From Desulfobacter sp. (GTDB lineage: Bacteria > Desulfobacterota > Desulfobacteria > Desulfobacterales > Desulfobacteraceae), in NCBI GenBank assembly GCA_028768525.1, contig CP054837.1, forward strand, positions 2,389,001-2,453,000: a stretch of 64,000 nt of DNA. The letters run 5' to 3'. Position numbers and translations under genes: made by a program. Of this stretch, positions 9,003 to 16,759 are shown one piece after another (positions within the stretch are counted from its first letter, which is position 1; each line of letters starts with the position of its first letter). The notes below the pieces were generated by a model. That model did not search any database. It was not told the DNA's origin and worked only from the letters and a program-made list of their open reading frames with translations.

Positions 9003-9808
9003 TGAAAGAATACTTCCGCGCCCTGACCATTGCAGGATCCGACTCCGGCGGCGGCGCCGGCATCCAGGCAGACCTGAAAACATTTTCCGCCCTGGGAGTC
9101 TTCGGCATGTCCGCCATCACGGCCCTGACGGCCCAGAATACCCGGGTGGTCACCGGCATCTTCCCGGCCCCGCCGGAGTTCATCGGTCAGCAGATTGATG
9201 CGGTGATGGAGGACATCGGTACCCATGCCGTAAAAATCGGCATGCTCCACTCACCGGAGGTTATCGAAACCGTCGCCGCAAAGCTGGAACAATGGAATTG
9301 CCCCAATATCGTGGTGGACCCTGTGATGATCTCAAAAAGCGGTGACAAACTGCTCAGGGACGATGCCGTTTCCGCCCTGAGGGAACGCCTGCTCCCCATG
9401 GCCACCCTTATCACCCCCAACCTGCCCGAAGCATCGGTGCTCCTGGGCCGGGACATCCAAACCGCCGGCGACATGGCCGGCGCCGCCCGGGACCTTGCCG
9501 CCCTGGGCGCGGCCAGCGTCCTGGTCAAGGGGGGCCACCTGACCGGCAGCACCAGCCACGACCTGCTCTATGAAACCGGGGGGAAAACGGTTGAATTCCC
9601 CCAGGACCGGGTAAACACCCAAAACTCCCACGGCACGGGCTGCACCCTCTCCTCCGCCATTGCCGCCGGCCTGGCCAAGGGACTGGACCTTCACACCGCC
9701 GTCAAAACAGCGAAAGTATACATTACCGGTGCCCTCGCCGCCGGCGCCGGTTACGAAACCGGCCGCGGCCACGGCCCGGTCCACCACTTCCACAACCTCT
9801 GGCGCTGA
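9002..9808 (+). CDS. thiD: Hydroxymethylpyrimidine/phosphomethylpyrimidine kinase
   Basis: Carries out both phosphorylations of HMP to HMP-PP. The ribokinase-like fold is marked by ALTIAGSDSGGGAGIQADLK at the N-terminus, VDPVMISKSG in the middle, and the NSHGTGCTLSSAIAA catalytic loop near the C-terminus. Its start codon overlaps the thiE stop by one base. It is the last gene of the TPP-riboswitch operon; the next gene is on the opposite strand. Thiazole and pyrimidine biosynthesis genes (thiG, thiC) are not in the window. Confidence 0.95.
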   Translation: MKEYFRALTIAGSDSGGGAGIQADLKTFSALGVFGMSAITALTAQNTRVVTGIFPAPPEFIGQQIDAVMEDIGTHAVKIGMLHSPEVIETVAAKLEQWNCPNIVVDPVMISKSGDKLLRDDAVSALRERLLPMATLITPNLPEASVLLGRDIQTAGDMAGAARDLAALGAASVLVKGGHLTGSTSHDLLYETGGKTVEFPQDRVNTQNSHGTGCTLSSAIAAGLAKGLDLHTAVKTAKVYITGALAAGAGYETGRGHGPVHHFHNLWR

Positions 9809-9875
9809 TCGCCGGCAGTATTGCACAGGGAGTGGCCAGCCGCCTTGGCGCTTCCGGCCCCGGCCGGACCACAGG

Positions 9876-11723
9876 CTAATCCTGTATTGTCCGGATCTCC
9901 ATTTCACAGGCCCGGCAATTGAAAACCAGTCGGAACCGCCCCTTTTCATTTTCCAGGTACAGGGGCCCAGCCTTTTTTTCTCCGCTCCCCTTTTGTTTAG
10001 GGCAGCGGCCCAGGCTGTAACGGATACAATGTTTTGTGGCCATGACCGGGACTTCACTGTCCGGCGGCGAGAGTTCAAAGGCCGGTTCAAGGATCCTTGC
10101 CCCCCGTTTTTCATAAAACCGCCGGGCAAGGCCGTTGGCCACATTGGCCCTAAAATCCAAATCCACCTTATAACAGGGAACCGGTGAGGGGCGGTCTTTG
10201 GCCTTTTTTTGCCGGTATCGCTCCAGGCGGGCCTTTTCCAGAGCAGAGACCACATCCCGTCTCAACCCGTTCAGGGCCTTTGCCGGAAGAAAATACGGGG
10301 CGGACCGGATGTCCAGGCCCCTCAGGTAAAAGAGGGTATTGCCCAGTTTCCCCAGTTGTTTTTCAATGATCTCCACCGCACGGTCCGGATTCTTTGCCGC
10401 CTCTTTGGAAATTTCAAGCGCAGCCCGGGCCCGGGTCCCGTCCTCATCCACAGCTTCCAGAAAAAAACCTGAAGGGCATTCGGAAAAAATAAAATCCACA
10501 CCGATTTTCCGTTCCGCCGTCTTGCCGGCCATGGCATTGGCAAAGGCCTGGTCATGGTTCCGGTAAATCCAGGTGCCCCTGGACGGGACATTTTTCTGCC
10601 GGCCCGGCCCGGAGGGCAGGAAAATCCGGCCGTCCTTTTCCAGCCGGTTGATATAAAACCCGGAGAGTTTTCGCCGGCCGTCCAGGAAACATATCCCGTC
10701 CCCGTTTCTCAAATCGTGTGCCCTGTCCAGTTTAATCCAGTTCGGGGTGCACTCTTTTACCTTGCCCATCCTCTCCCCCATGGATTTGGGGGTATCAAAA
10801 GAATGGATGGGGGTGCGGTCCCCGGACAGAAAATAATCGGTCTGGCCCCGGTTAAAGGTCTTGGCCGGATCCGGGGTAAAAAAGTATCGGGTTCGCCCCG
10901 AGGAGGCCCTCTTATATTGGGTTTCCCCCTCCAGCAGCTTGTCCAGCCGCTGCCGGTAAAATCCGGTGATATTCTTCACATAGGACAGGTCCTTGAGCCG
11001 CCCCTCTATTTTGAATGAGGAAATCCCGGCATGGGCCAGGGCCGCCAGGTGGTCCGCCCGGTTCATATCCTTGAGGGAAAGCAGATAGCGGTTCTTTTCA
11101 ACCACCTGCCCGCTTTCCGACACCAGATTCCATGGCAGGCGGCAGGGCTGTCCGCAGGCCCCCCGGTTGGCGCTTCGGCCGCCGATGGCCGCACTCATAT
11201 AGCACTGCCCCGAATAAGAGACACAAAGCGCACCGTGGACAAAGGTTTCCAGGGCGACCTTGGTCTGTTTCCGTATCTCGGTTATGGCATCCAGTCCCAG
11301 CTCCCGGGTAAGGATCACCCGTTCAAATCCGCTATCTTCTAAAAATTTCACCTTTTCCGGAGTGCGGTTGTCCGCCTGGGTGCTGGCAAAAAGCGGGATA
11401 GGCGGCAGGTCCATCTCCAGCAGCCCCATGTCCTGGACAATCAAAGCGTCGGCACCGGCGTTCCATACCCGTCGGACAAGTCCGGCTGCCGCCTCAAGCT
11501 CATCATCAAAAACCAGGGTGTTCAGGGCCACATACACCCTGGCCCGGAACCGGTGGGCATGGGTGCACAGGGCTTCAATATCCTTAAGGCTGTTCCCGGC
11601 GGATGCCCGCGCCCCGAACCGGTCCGCCCCGATATAAACGGCATCTGCCCCGTGGTCCACGGCGGCCCTGCCCAGTTCCAGATTTTTTGCGGGTGCCAAA
11701 AGCTCCAATACCCGATTTTCCAT
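9876..11723 (-). CDS. U32 family peptidase-like protein (RlhA/YhbU type)
   Basis: The N-terminus (LELLAPAKNLE, then AVDHGADAVYIGAD) and the central FVHGALC and GGRSANRGACGQPCR Cys-rich motif are diagnostic of the U32 family. Members modify tRNA or rRNA (RlhA makes 5-hydroxycytidine in 23S rRNA, TrhP acts on tRNA) or were described as collagenases. At 615 residues it has the long form with a C-terminal extension. The C-terminal region contains several Cys that could complete a metal site. Which RNA or protein it acts on cannot be told from sequence. It is convergent with thiD and divergent from the LuxR-type regulator. Confidence 0.9.
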   Translation of the reverse strand: MENRVLELLAPAKNLELGRAAVDHGADAVYIGADRFGARASAGNSLKDIEALCTHAHRFRARVYVALNTLVFDDELEAAAGLVRRVWNAGADALIVQDMGLLEMDLPPIPLFASTQADNRTPEKVKFLEDSGFERVILTRELGLDAITEIRKQTKVALETFVHGALCVSYSGQCYMSAAIGGRSANRGACGQPCRLPWNLVSESGQVVEKNRYLLSLKDMNRADHLAALAHAGISSFKIEGRLKDLSYVKNITGFYRQRLDKLLEGETQYKRASSGRTRYFFTPDPAKTFNRGQTDYFLSGDRTPIHSFDTPKSMGERMGKVKECTPNWIKLDRAHDLRNGDGICFLDGRRKLSGFYINRLEKDGRIFLPSGPGRQKNVPSRGTWIYRNHDQAFANAMAGKTAERKIGVDFIFSECPSGFFLEAVDEDGTRARAALEISKEAAKNPDRAVEIIEKQLGKLGNTLFYLRGLDIRSAPYFLPAKALNGLRRDVVSALEKARLERYRQKKAKDRPSPVPCYKVDLDFRANVANGLARRFYEKRGARILEPAFELSPPDSEVPVMATKHCIRYSLGRCPKQKGSGEKKAGPLYLENEKGRFRLVFNCRACEMEIRTIQD

Positions 11724-11995
11724 GCCGGCTCCTAAGTCCTTATACTAGTGCATTCGTATTTTCTCATATCCCCAAACATGATTCAGATTAAAGATTTGTC
11801 AACCGGCCCATATCCCTGTCCAACGCCGGAATCGGCCCGGCCATCCGGAAAAATACACATTTATAGTTATTGTGAAATTTTTCATGCCGTGCGATTTATT
11901 GTCTGATAAGTTCTTTCCACCAGGATCGGAGGTTCTTAGGGGGTACGGAGTTTAAACCGTTTCAAGCTTGATTTGACAGATATCTTCAGAGGAAT

Positions 11996-12643
11996 ATGGA
12001 AACAATAGCCGTTGTCATTGCAGATGATCATCCTTTAATCAGACAGGCCGTTAAAAACACGTTCAGAAATAATGACAAAATTAAGATTTCCGGCGAGGCC
12101 AATAACGGCATCGAATTGCTGGAACTCATGGCCAGTTCAGTGCCGGACATTGCCATCATCGACCTGGAAATGCCGAAAATGGACGGCTACGACACCATTT
12201 TAGAACTCCACACCCTTTACCCCCAAACCAAAACCGTTGCCTTCAGCGGATTTTTAAATGCCGCCAACCAGCAGAGGGCCATTGATATGGGGGCCTTTGC
12301 CTCCATCAGCAAAACCGAATCCAGCAAGCAGCTCGTTGAAGCCCTGGACGCCATCATCCGCGGGGAAGCATACCATTCTGACGTCACATGCGGATTTTAT
12401 GCGGGATCCCCGGCAGGGACACCCTCCCCTGCCCAGTCTGTCCTCACACTGAGGGAGAAACAGATCCTGACCCTGATTGCAGAGGGCAAAACCAGCAAGC
12501 AGATCGGGGAAGCCTATAATATTTCCCAATGGACAGTGAACAAACACCGGTCCAATATCCGGAGCAAACTGGGCCACAGCAGCCTGGCAGAGATGGTCCG
12601 GTATGCCATAGAACACGGGTACATTCCCCCAGGGAAAAACTAA
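11996..12643 (+). CDS. NarL/FixJ-type response regulator
   Basis: The receiver has the DDH acidic cluster at 10-12, acceptor D56 and a conserved Lys in ISKTES; a LuxR-type HTH occupies about 150-205 (LTLREKQILTLIAEGKTSKQIG, given here as two adjacent halves, then WTVNKHRSNI). It is a DNA-binding regulator switched by a kinase not adjacent to it. AGAGGA lies just upstream of the ATG. It is followed 10 bases later by a stand-alone receiver, so the two are probably co-transcribed. Confidence 0.9.
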   Translation: METIAVVIADDHPLIRQAVKNTFRNNDKIKISGEANNGIELLELMASSVPDIAIIDLEMPKMDGYDTILELHTLYPQTKTVAFSGFLNAANQQRAIDMGAFASISKTESSKQLVEALDAIIRGEAYHSDVTCGFYAGSPAGTPSPAQSVLTLREKQILTLIAEGKTSKQIGEAYNISQWTVNKHRSNIRSKLGHSSLAEMVRYAIEHGYIPPGKN

Positions 12644-12653
12644 AGGATACTTC

Positions 12654-13019
12654 ATGCCCGATCCCCTAACCATATTGGTCATTGATGACGAGGCCGGCAT
12701 CCTGGAAGTCATGGCCGGAATCATGGCCGGGAAGGGGATAGAGGTCCACACGGCCGTGGACGGGGAACAGGGCCTGGAAAAACTAAGGGACCATTCATAT
12801 CATATGGTCATCACCGATCTGAAAATGCCCGGAATTTCAGGGACCCAGGTACTGGAAAGGACCAGGCGGCTCAAAGGCAACGGCCTGCCCGTGGTGGCCA
12901 TGTCCGGCACCCCATGGCTGGCAGGAGACGCCCCCTTTGACGCCGTCCTTGCAAAACCCTTTGTATGGGACACCCTGTTTGGCGTGATCCGTACCCTTGT
13001 CCCCTCTTTCAAAGGCTGA
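12654..13019 (+). CDS. Stand-alone CheY-like receiver
   Basis: A single receiver domain of 121 residues: ILVIDDE at the N-terminus, acceptor D55 in VITDLKMPG, Ser in VAMSGTP and Lys in VLAKPF. No output domain, so it likely acts as a phosphate shuttle or through protein contact. It shares an operon with the LuxR-type regulator upstream; the kinase that feeds it is unknown. Confidence 0.88.
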   Translation: MPDPLTILVIDDEAGILEVMAGIMAGKGIEVHTAVDGEQGLEKLRDHSYHMVITDLKMPGISGTQVLERTRRLKGNGLPVVAMSGTPWLAGDAPFDAVLAKPFVWDTLFGVIRTLVPSFKG

Positions 13020-13063
13020 TATAACCTTCCGGTTGTATGACTGTTTCTCCAGAGAGGTTTATC

Positions 13064-13774
13064 ATGCGCCCTTTGATTGCCATTGTGGCCCACACAGATG
13101 AAAACCGGTTTAATATGCCGGCGGTAAATATTCCCACATCCTATGTCGATGCCGTTGAACAGGCCGGCGGAATTCCTTTTATCCTGCCCATTGTCAAAGA
13201 CGCTTCCCTGCTGCCCCGAATGGCGGAACAGGCAAGGGGATTTCTATTTCCAGGGGGGTATGACCTGGATCCGGATTATTTCAACGAAGCCCCCCTTCCC
13301 GGCCTGGGACGGGTGGACCGGGATCTGGATGAATTCCAGCTGGCGGCATTCAGGCTGGCCCTGGATATGGAAGTCCCGGTACTGGGGATCTGCCGGGGGG
13401 CCCAGGTAATCAATGTGGCCCTGGGCGGCAGCCTTTACCAGGATATTCCTTCCCAGTTTCACACCCCGGTACTCAGACATACCCAGGAGGGCATCCATAC
13501 CGGCACAGACCACGCCATTGATATTGAACCCGGCTCCCGTCTCCACCGGTTATTCGGGAAACAGATTGAGGTTAATTCAAGGCACCACCAGTCCATAAAA
13601 GAGCCGGGCAGGGACCTGGTCATTACGGCCAGGGCGCCTGACGGGGTGGTGGAGGCGGCCGAACATACCCGACTGCCCATCGACCTGATTCAGTGGCACC
13701 CTGAACTGATGATGCTGGGCAGCCCGGCCATGGCCCCGCTTTTTGACACCTTTATCAAGCGGTGCAGGGGCTGA
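13064..13774 (+). CDS. Class I glutamine amidotransferase-like hydrolase (peptidase C26, PuuD-like)
   Basis: The nucleophile elbow GICRGAQ and the downstream WHPE (catalytic His and Glu) identify a class I amidotransferase of the gamma-glutamyl-GABA hydrolase type. LGGSLYQDI and HHQSIKEPG are also typical of that group. It would hydrolyse a gamma-glutamyl amide in the cytoplasm; the exact substrate is not known. The ATG at 13064 has AGAGAGG upstream; an earlier in-frame ATG at 13037 is less likely. Its last 20 bases overlap the convergent flavodoxin-like gene. Confidence 0.88.
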   Translation: MRPLIAIVAHTDENRFNMPAVNIPTSYVDAVEQAGGIPFILPIVKDASLLPRMAEQARGFLFPGGYDLDPDYFNEAPLPGLGRVDRDLDEFQLAAFRLALDMEVPVLGICRGAQVINVALGGSLYQDIPSQFHTPVLRHTQEGIHTGTDHAIDIEPGSRLHRLFGKQIEVNSRHHQSIKEPGRDLVITARAPDGVVEAAEHTRLPIDLIQWHPELMMLGSPAMAPLFDTFIKRCRG

Positions 13775-14342
13775 GGTCCGGCACCGGAAAAACCATATCT
13801 GCCAGCCAACGGGTTTCCATTAGCGGCCAGACCGAATGCCGGACCCAGTCCGAAACCGTCTGGGCAGCATCACCGGCACCCCCGTTAAAATTCCGGAAAT
13901 CCAGCGGGCTGACAAGGGACAACAGCGAAGAGACAACCTCATCGGAGAAACGGGACGGCGGCTGAAGGGAAAACAGGGCCAGGGGCATATGGGCAAGGGG
14001 CGCCCGGTGGGCACGGATAAAGGAAAGGGCGGCCTTAAAATGCCCTGAGCCATCCGGATCTATGCCCATGATCACCCCGTCATACCCCGCCAATGTCTTG
14101 AAAGGGAATCCTGAAGCTGATATGTCGGCCACCGTTATCCTGGCCTTTTCCTCTCCCAGCTCTGAAACCATGAGCCCGGCAGTTGCGGTCAATGCCTGGC
14201 TTGCCCCGGCACAGGCGACCAGCAGTCGTTTCGGTGCAGGAAGCCCCCCGCCCCCCGGGGCATGGCGCCGGCATTTGCCTTCCGCAGCGGCCATACCGGA
14301 CAAAAACATGGGAACGATACCTGATACAAATGAATTTTTCAT
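13755..14342 (-). CDS. Flavodoxin-like domain protein with possible signal peptide
   Basis: After a hydrophobic N-terminus (SFVSGIVPMFLSGMAAA) the protein shows the alternating pattern of a flavodoxin-like domain: a beta strand RLLVACAG, later YDGVIMGIDPD and a helix FIRAHRAPL followed by PLALFSL. This resembles the Flavodoxin_5/HemG-type group. The phosphate-binding loop is not the usual T-x-T-G-x-T, so FMN binding is doubtful. It is divergent from the cpxR-like gene across a region with Cpx boxes and may belong to that regulon. Assignment is by pattern only. Confidence 0.55.
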   Translation of the reverse strand: MKNSFVSGIVPMFLSGMAAAEGKCRRHAPGGGGLPAPKRLLVACAGASQALTATAGLMVSELGEEKARITVADISASGFPFKTLAGYDGVIMGIDPDGSGHFKAALSFIRAHRAPLAHMPLALFSLQPPSRFSDEVVSSLLSLVSPLDFRNFNGGAGDAAQTVSDWVRHSVWPLMETRWLADMVFPVPDLSPCTA

Positions 14343-14491
14343 AATCTGCGGCCTTAAGGTGAATGAAAAGGGGAGGAAAACAAACAGGTCGAGAAGCGAT
14401 AACAGGGAAGCGTCCCCCTCCCCTTTTCATGTTTGCGGGCATAGGGCCATGGTCGCCACATGTTTCCATACCCCCTGCAAAACATCTCATC

Positions 14492-14553
14492 CGTAAAAAC
14501 ACCTTACAGAACAAATGTAAAAATTTGTTTACTGGCTTGTAAATCTTTGTAAA
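14492..14553 (+). promoter_or_regulatory. Cpx-box cluster between flavodoxin-like gene and cpxR-like gene
   Basis: GTAAA at 14539-14543 and GTAAA at 14549-14553 are separated by exactly five bases, matching the E. coli CpxR box GTAAA-N5-GTAAA. Two further GTAAA-containing elements lie upstream: an inverted GTAAAAATTTGTTTAC at 14517-14532 and GTAAAAACACCTTAC at 14492-14506. The cluster lies 38 bases before the cpxR-like start, which fits autoregulation, and could also act on the divergent gene. Confidence 0.65.
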
Positions 14554-14590
14554 TCAATAGTAATAAGAACGGGAAAGGAAAGAATGAATC

Positions 14591-15283
14591 ATGACTCAAA
14601 CCTTATTGCTCATAGACGATGATACCAAACTCATCGACCTGCTCACCGAATATTTTCAGGAAAACGGATTTAAGGTTGCCGCCCTGACCGAAGGCACCCA
14701 TGCCGCCAAGAAGATCCAGGAGACAGAACCGGATCTCATTATTCTGGATATCATGCTGCCGGGAAAGGACGGCCTGGAGGTCCTCAAGGATATACGCACC
14801 GGTTTTTCCACGCCGGTGATCATGCTCACGGCCAGGGGAGACGACACAGACCGGATTGTGGGGTTGGAACTGGGGGCGGACGATTACCTGCCCAAGCCCT
14901 TCAATCCCAGGGAACTTCTGGCCCGGATCCGGGCCATACTCAGGCGCCGGGACAGCGCCGCACCGGCCGGGGAACAGGATGTGATCCGGGCCGGGGAAAT
15001 GGCCCTGAACCGGGCCGCACGGATGCTGACCATCAATGGACGGCCCGTGGAATTGTCCACCACTGAATTCAATATCCTTGAGGTCCTCATGAAAAGCCCC
15101 AATACGGTGCTGAGCCGGGACCAGATCATGAGCCTGGCCCAGGGCAAGGATTTCATGGCCTTTGACAGAAGTGTGGATATCCATATTTCAAAACTGAGGG
15201 CCAAAATCGAAAAAAAGCCCTCGTCTCCCACCCGGATCAAAACGGTATGGGGCACCGGATACATGTTTGTAAACCTGGATTGA
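14591..15283 (+). CDS. cpxR: OmpR-family response regulator, CpxR-like
   Basis: Receiver with acidic residues near 9-11, acceptor D53 and Lys in LPKPFNPREL, then a winged-helix DNA-binding domain (STTEFNILEVL, FDRSVDIHISKLR, GTGYMF). The segments LTARG, GLELGADDYLPKPF and ARIRAILRR are very close to those of enterobacterial CpxR. The kinase gene follows 52 bases later and an exact Cpx box precedes it. Likely role: transcription of envelope stress genes. The Cpx name rests on remembered similarity plus the DNA box. Confidence 0.85.
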   Translation: MTQTLLLIDDDTKLIDLLTEYFQENGFKVAALTEGTHAAKKIQETEPDLIILDIMLPGKDGLEVLKDIRTGFSTPVIMLTARGDDTDRIVGLELGADDYLPKPFNPRELLARIRAILRRRDSAAPAGEQDVIRAGEMALNRAARMLTINGRPVELSTTEFNILEVLMKSPNTVLSRDQIMSLAQGKDFMAFDRSVDIHISKLRAKIEKKPSSPTRIKTVWGTGYMFVNLD

Positions 15284-15335
15284 AAACTGGATTGGACACA
15301 GGGCCGCGCACCGGGCCCGGGAGCCATGCCGCACT

Positions 15336-16742
15336 GTGAAAATCAAACGCCTCTATATCAAGATCCTGATTTCATGCATCGGGATACTCACGGTGACCAT
15401 CACCATGATCCTGGCCCTGTTCATGTGTACGGCGGGCCGGTCCTATAAATCATACCTGGACGCCCAGACTTTTTCAAAGCTCAAGGTCTTCCAGGTCATG
15501 GTCCAGGAAACCGTTGACCTGCACCCCGGCCTCCCGCCGGCTGAAAATCCGGAGCTGGTCAAGCTGCTCAATACCTACGCCAGCCTTTTTGGAATCCAGC
15601 TGTGGATCACGAATCCCGCTGAAACGGTTCTCTTTAAAACCTTTGAGGGGCCGGTGAACATGCCCCGGTCCGGCCACCGGCAGGTACACCATGACAGGGG
15701 AATCACCCTCTATCATTATGTGCTCCGCTGGATCAAATACTATGCCACCATCCCCATCAACTCCGGCGGGGCCCCCCTCCACCTCCATTTATTCATCGAC
15801 ACCAGAGACCCCAACCATCCCGAGGGACTGTTTCTGGCCGGTCTGCTGGTCATCGGATGTGTGGCCGCGCTTCTGGTCGTCCCCATGGCCTCATTTATCA
15901 CCCGGCGCATCAATCTTCTGAACCAGTCCGCCATTGAATTTGCCAACGGCAACCTTTCCATTCGGACAGATATCAGCGGCCAGGATGAAATTGCCAAACT
16001 GGGGGATTCCTTTAACCTCATGGCCGACCGGCTGGAAAAACTCATTCACAATGCCAAGGAACTCACCGCCAATGTCTCCCACGAGCTGCGGTCCCCCCTT
16101 GCCCGTATCCGGGTCTCAAAGGAACTCATACTGGACAGGCTGGAACAGGAACCGCCGGACGGCGGGGAGGGAAACAAGGAGACGAAAGCCTACATCCAGC
16201 GGCACATCAAAAACATGGACGGGGATATCAACGACCTGGACACCCTGGTCGAACACATGCTCTCCCTCTCCAAAATGAATTACCAGGAATCCGCCCTTTC
16301 CAGGGAGTCCTTCAGCTTTGCCCGGTTCCTGGAAACGGAGTTGGGGCATTACCAGTCCCTGCTCCGCCAGAGTGACCTGGCAATTGACCTGGATATCAGC
16401 GGCCCCCTCATGGTCTGCCAGGACAGGGCCGCACTCAAATCAATACTCTCCAACCTGCTGGACAATGCCGTAAAGTACTCCCCCCCGGGCAGCACCCTCC
16501 ACATCGCCGCCCGCAGGAAGGGTAAACAAGGAATTGAATTTTCCGTCACCAATCCGGCACCGCCCCTTTCCCCCGGGCAGCTGGAAAACCTTTTTGAGCC
16601 ATTTTTCCGGCTGGGCGGCCAGAGTGCCCCCGGCTCCGGTCTTGGGCTGACCATTGCAAAAAAACAGGCCGGCCGGTGCAACGGACAGATCCTTGCAGAG
16701 AATACGCCATTGGGACTATGTTTGAGCGTCCGCCTGCCCTGA
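15336..16742 (+). CDS. cpxA: Sensor histidine kinase, CpxA-like
   Basis: Starts at GTG with a transmembrane helix (ILISCIGILTVTITMIL), a periplasmic domain of about 130 residues, a second helix near 165-185, HAMP linker, dimerisation domain with SHELRSPLARI (H249) and an ATPase domain with a degenerate but recognisable GSGLGLTIAKK. The end, AENTPLGLCLSVRLP, parallels the C-terminus of CpxA. It would sense envelope stress and phosphorylate the regulator encoded upstream. An ATG 10 bases earlier is out of frame, so GTG is the only sensible start. Confidence 0.85.
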   Translation: MKIKRLYIKILISCIGILTVTITMILALFMCTAGRSYKSYLDAQTFSKLKVFQVMVQETVDLHPGLPPAENPELVKLLNTYASLFGIQLWITNPAETVLFKTFEGPVNMPRSGHRQVHHDRGITLYHYVLRWIKYYATIPINSGGAPLHLHLFIDTRDPNHPEGLFLAGLLVIGCVAALLVVPMASFITRRINLLNQSAIEFANGNLSIRTDISGQDEIAKLGDSFNLMADRLEKLIHNAKELTANVSHELRSPLARIRVSKELILDRLEQEPPDGGEGNKETKAYIQRHIKNMDGDINDLDTLVEHMLSLSKMNYQESALSRESFSFARFLETELGHYQSLLRQSDLAIDLDISGPLMVCQDRAALKSILSNLLDNAVKYSPPGSTLHIAARRKGKQGIEFSVTNPAPPLSPGQLENLFEPFFRLGGQSAPGSGLGLTIAKKQAGRCNGQILAENTPLGLCLSVRLP

Positions 16743-16759
16743 AAAGAACCGGCCGGTAA

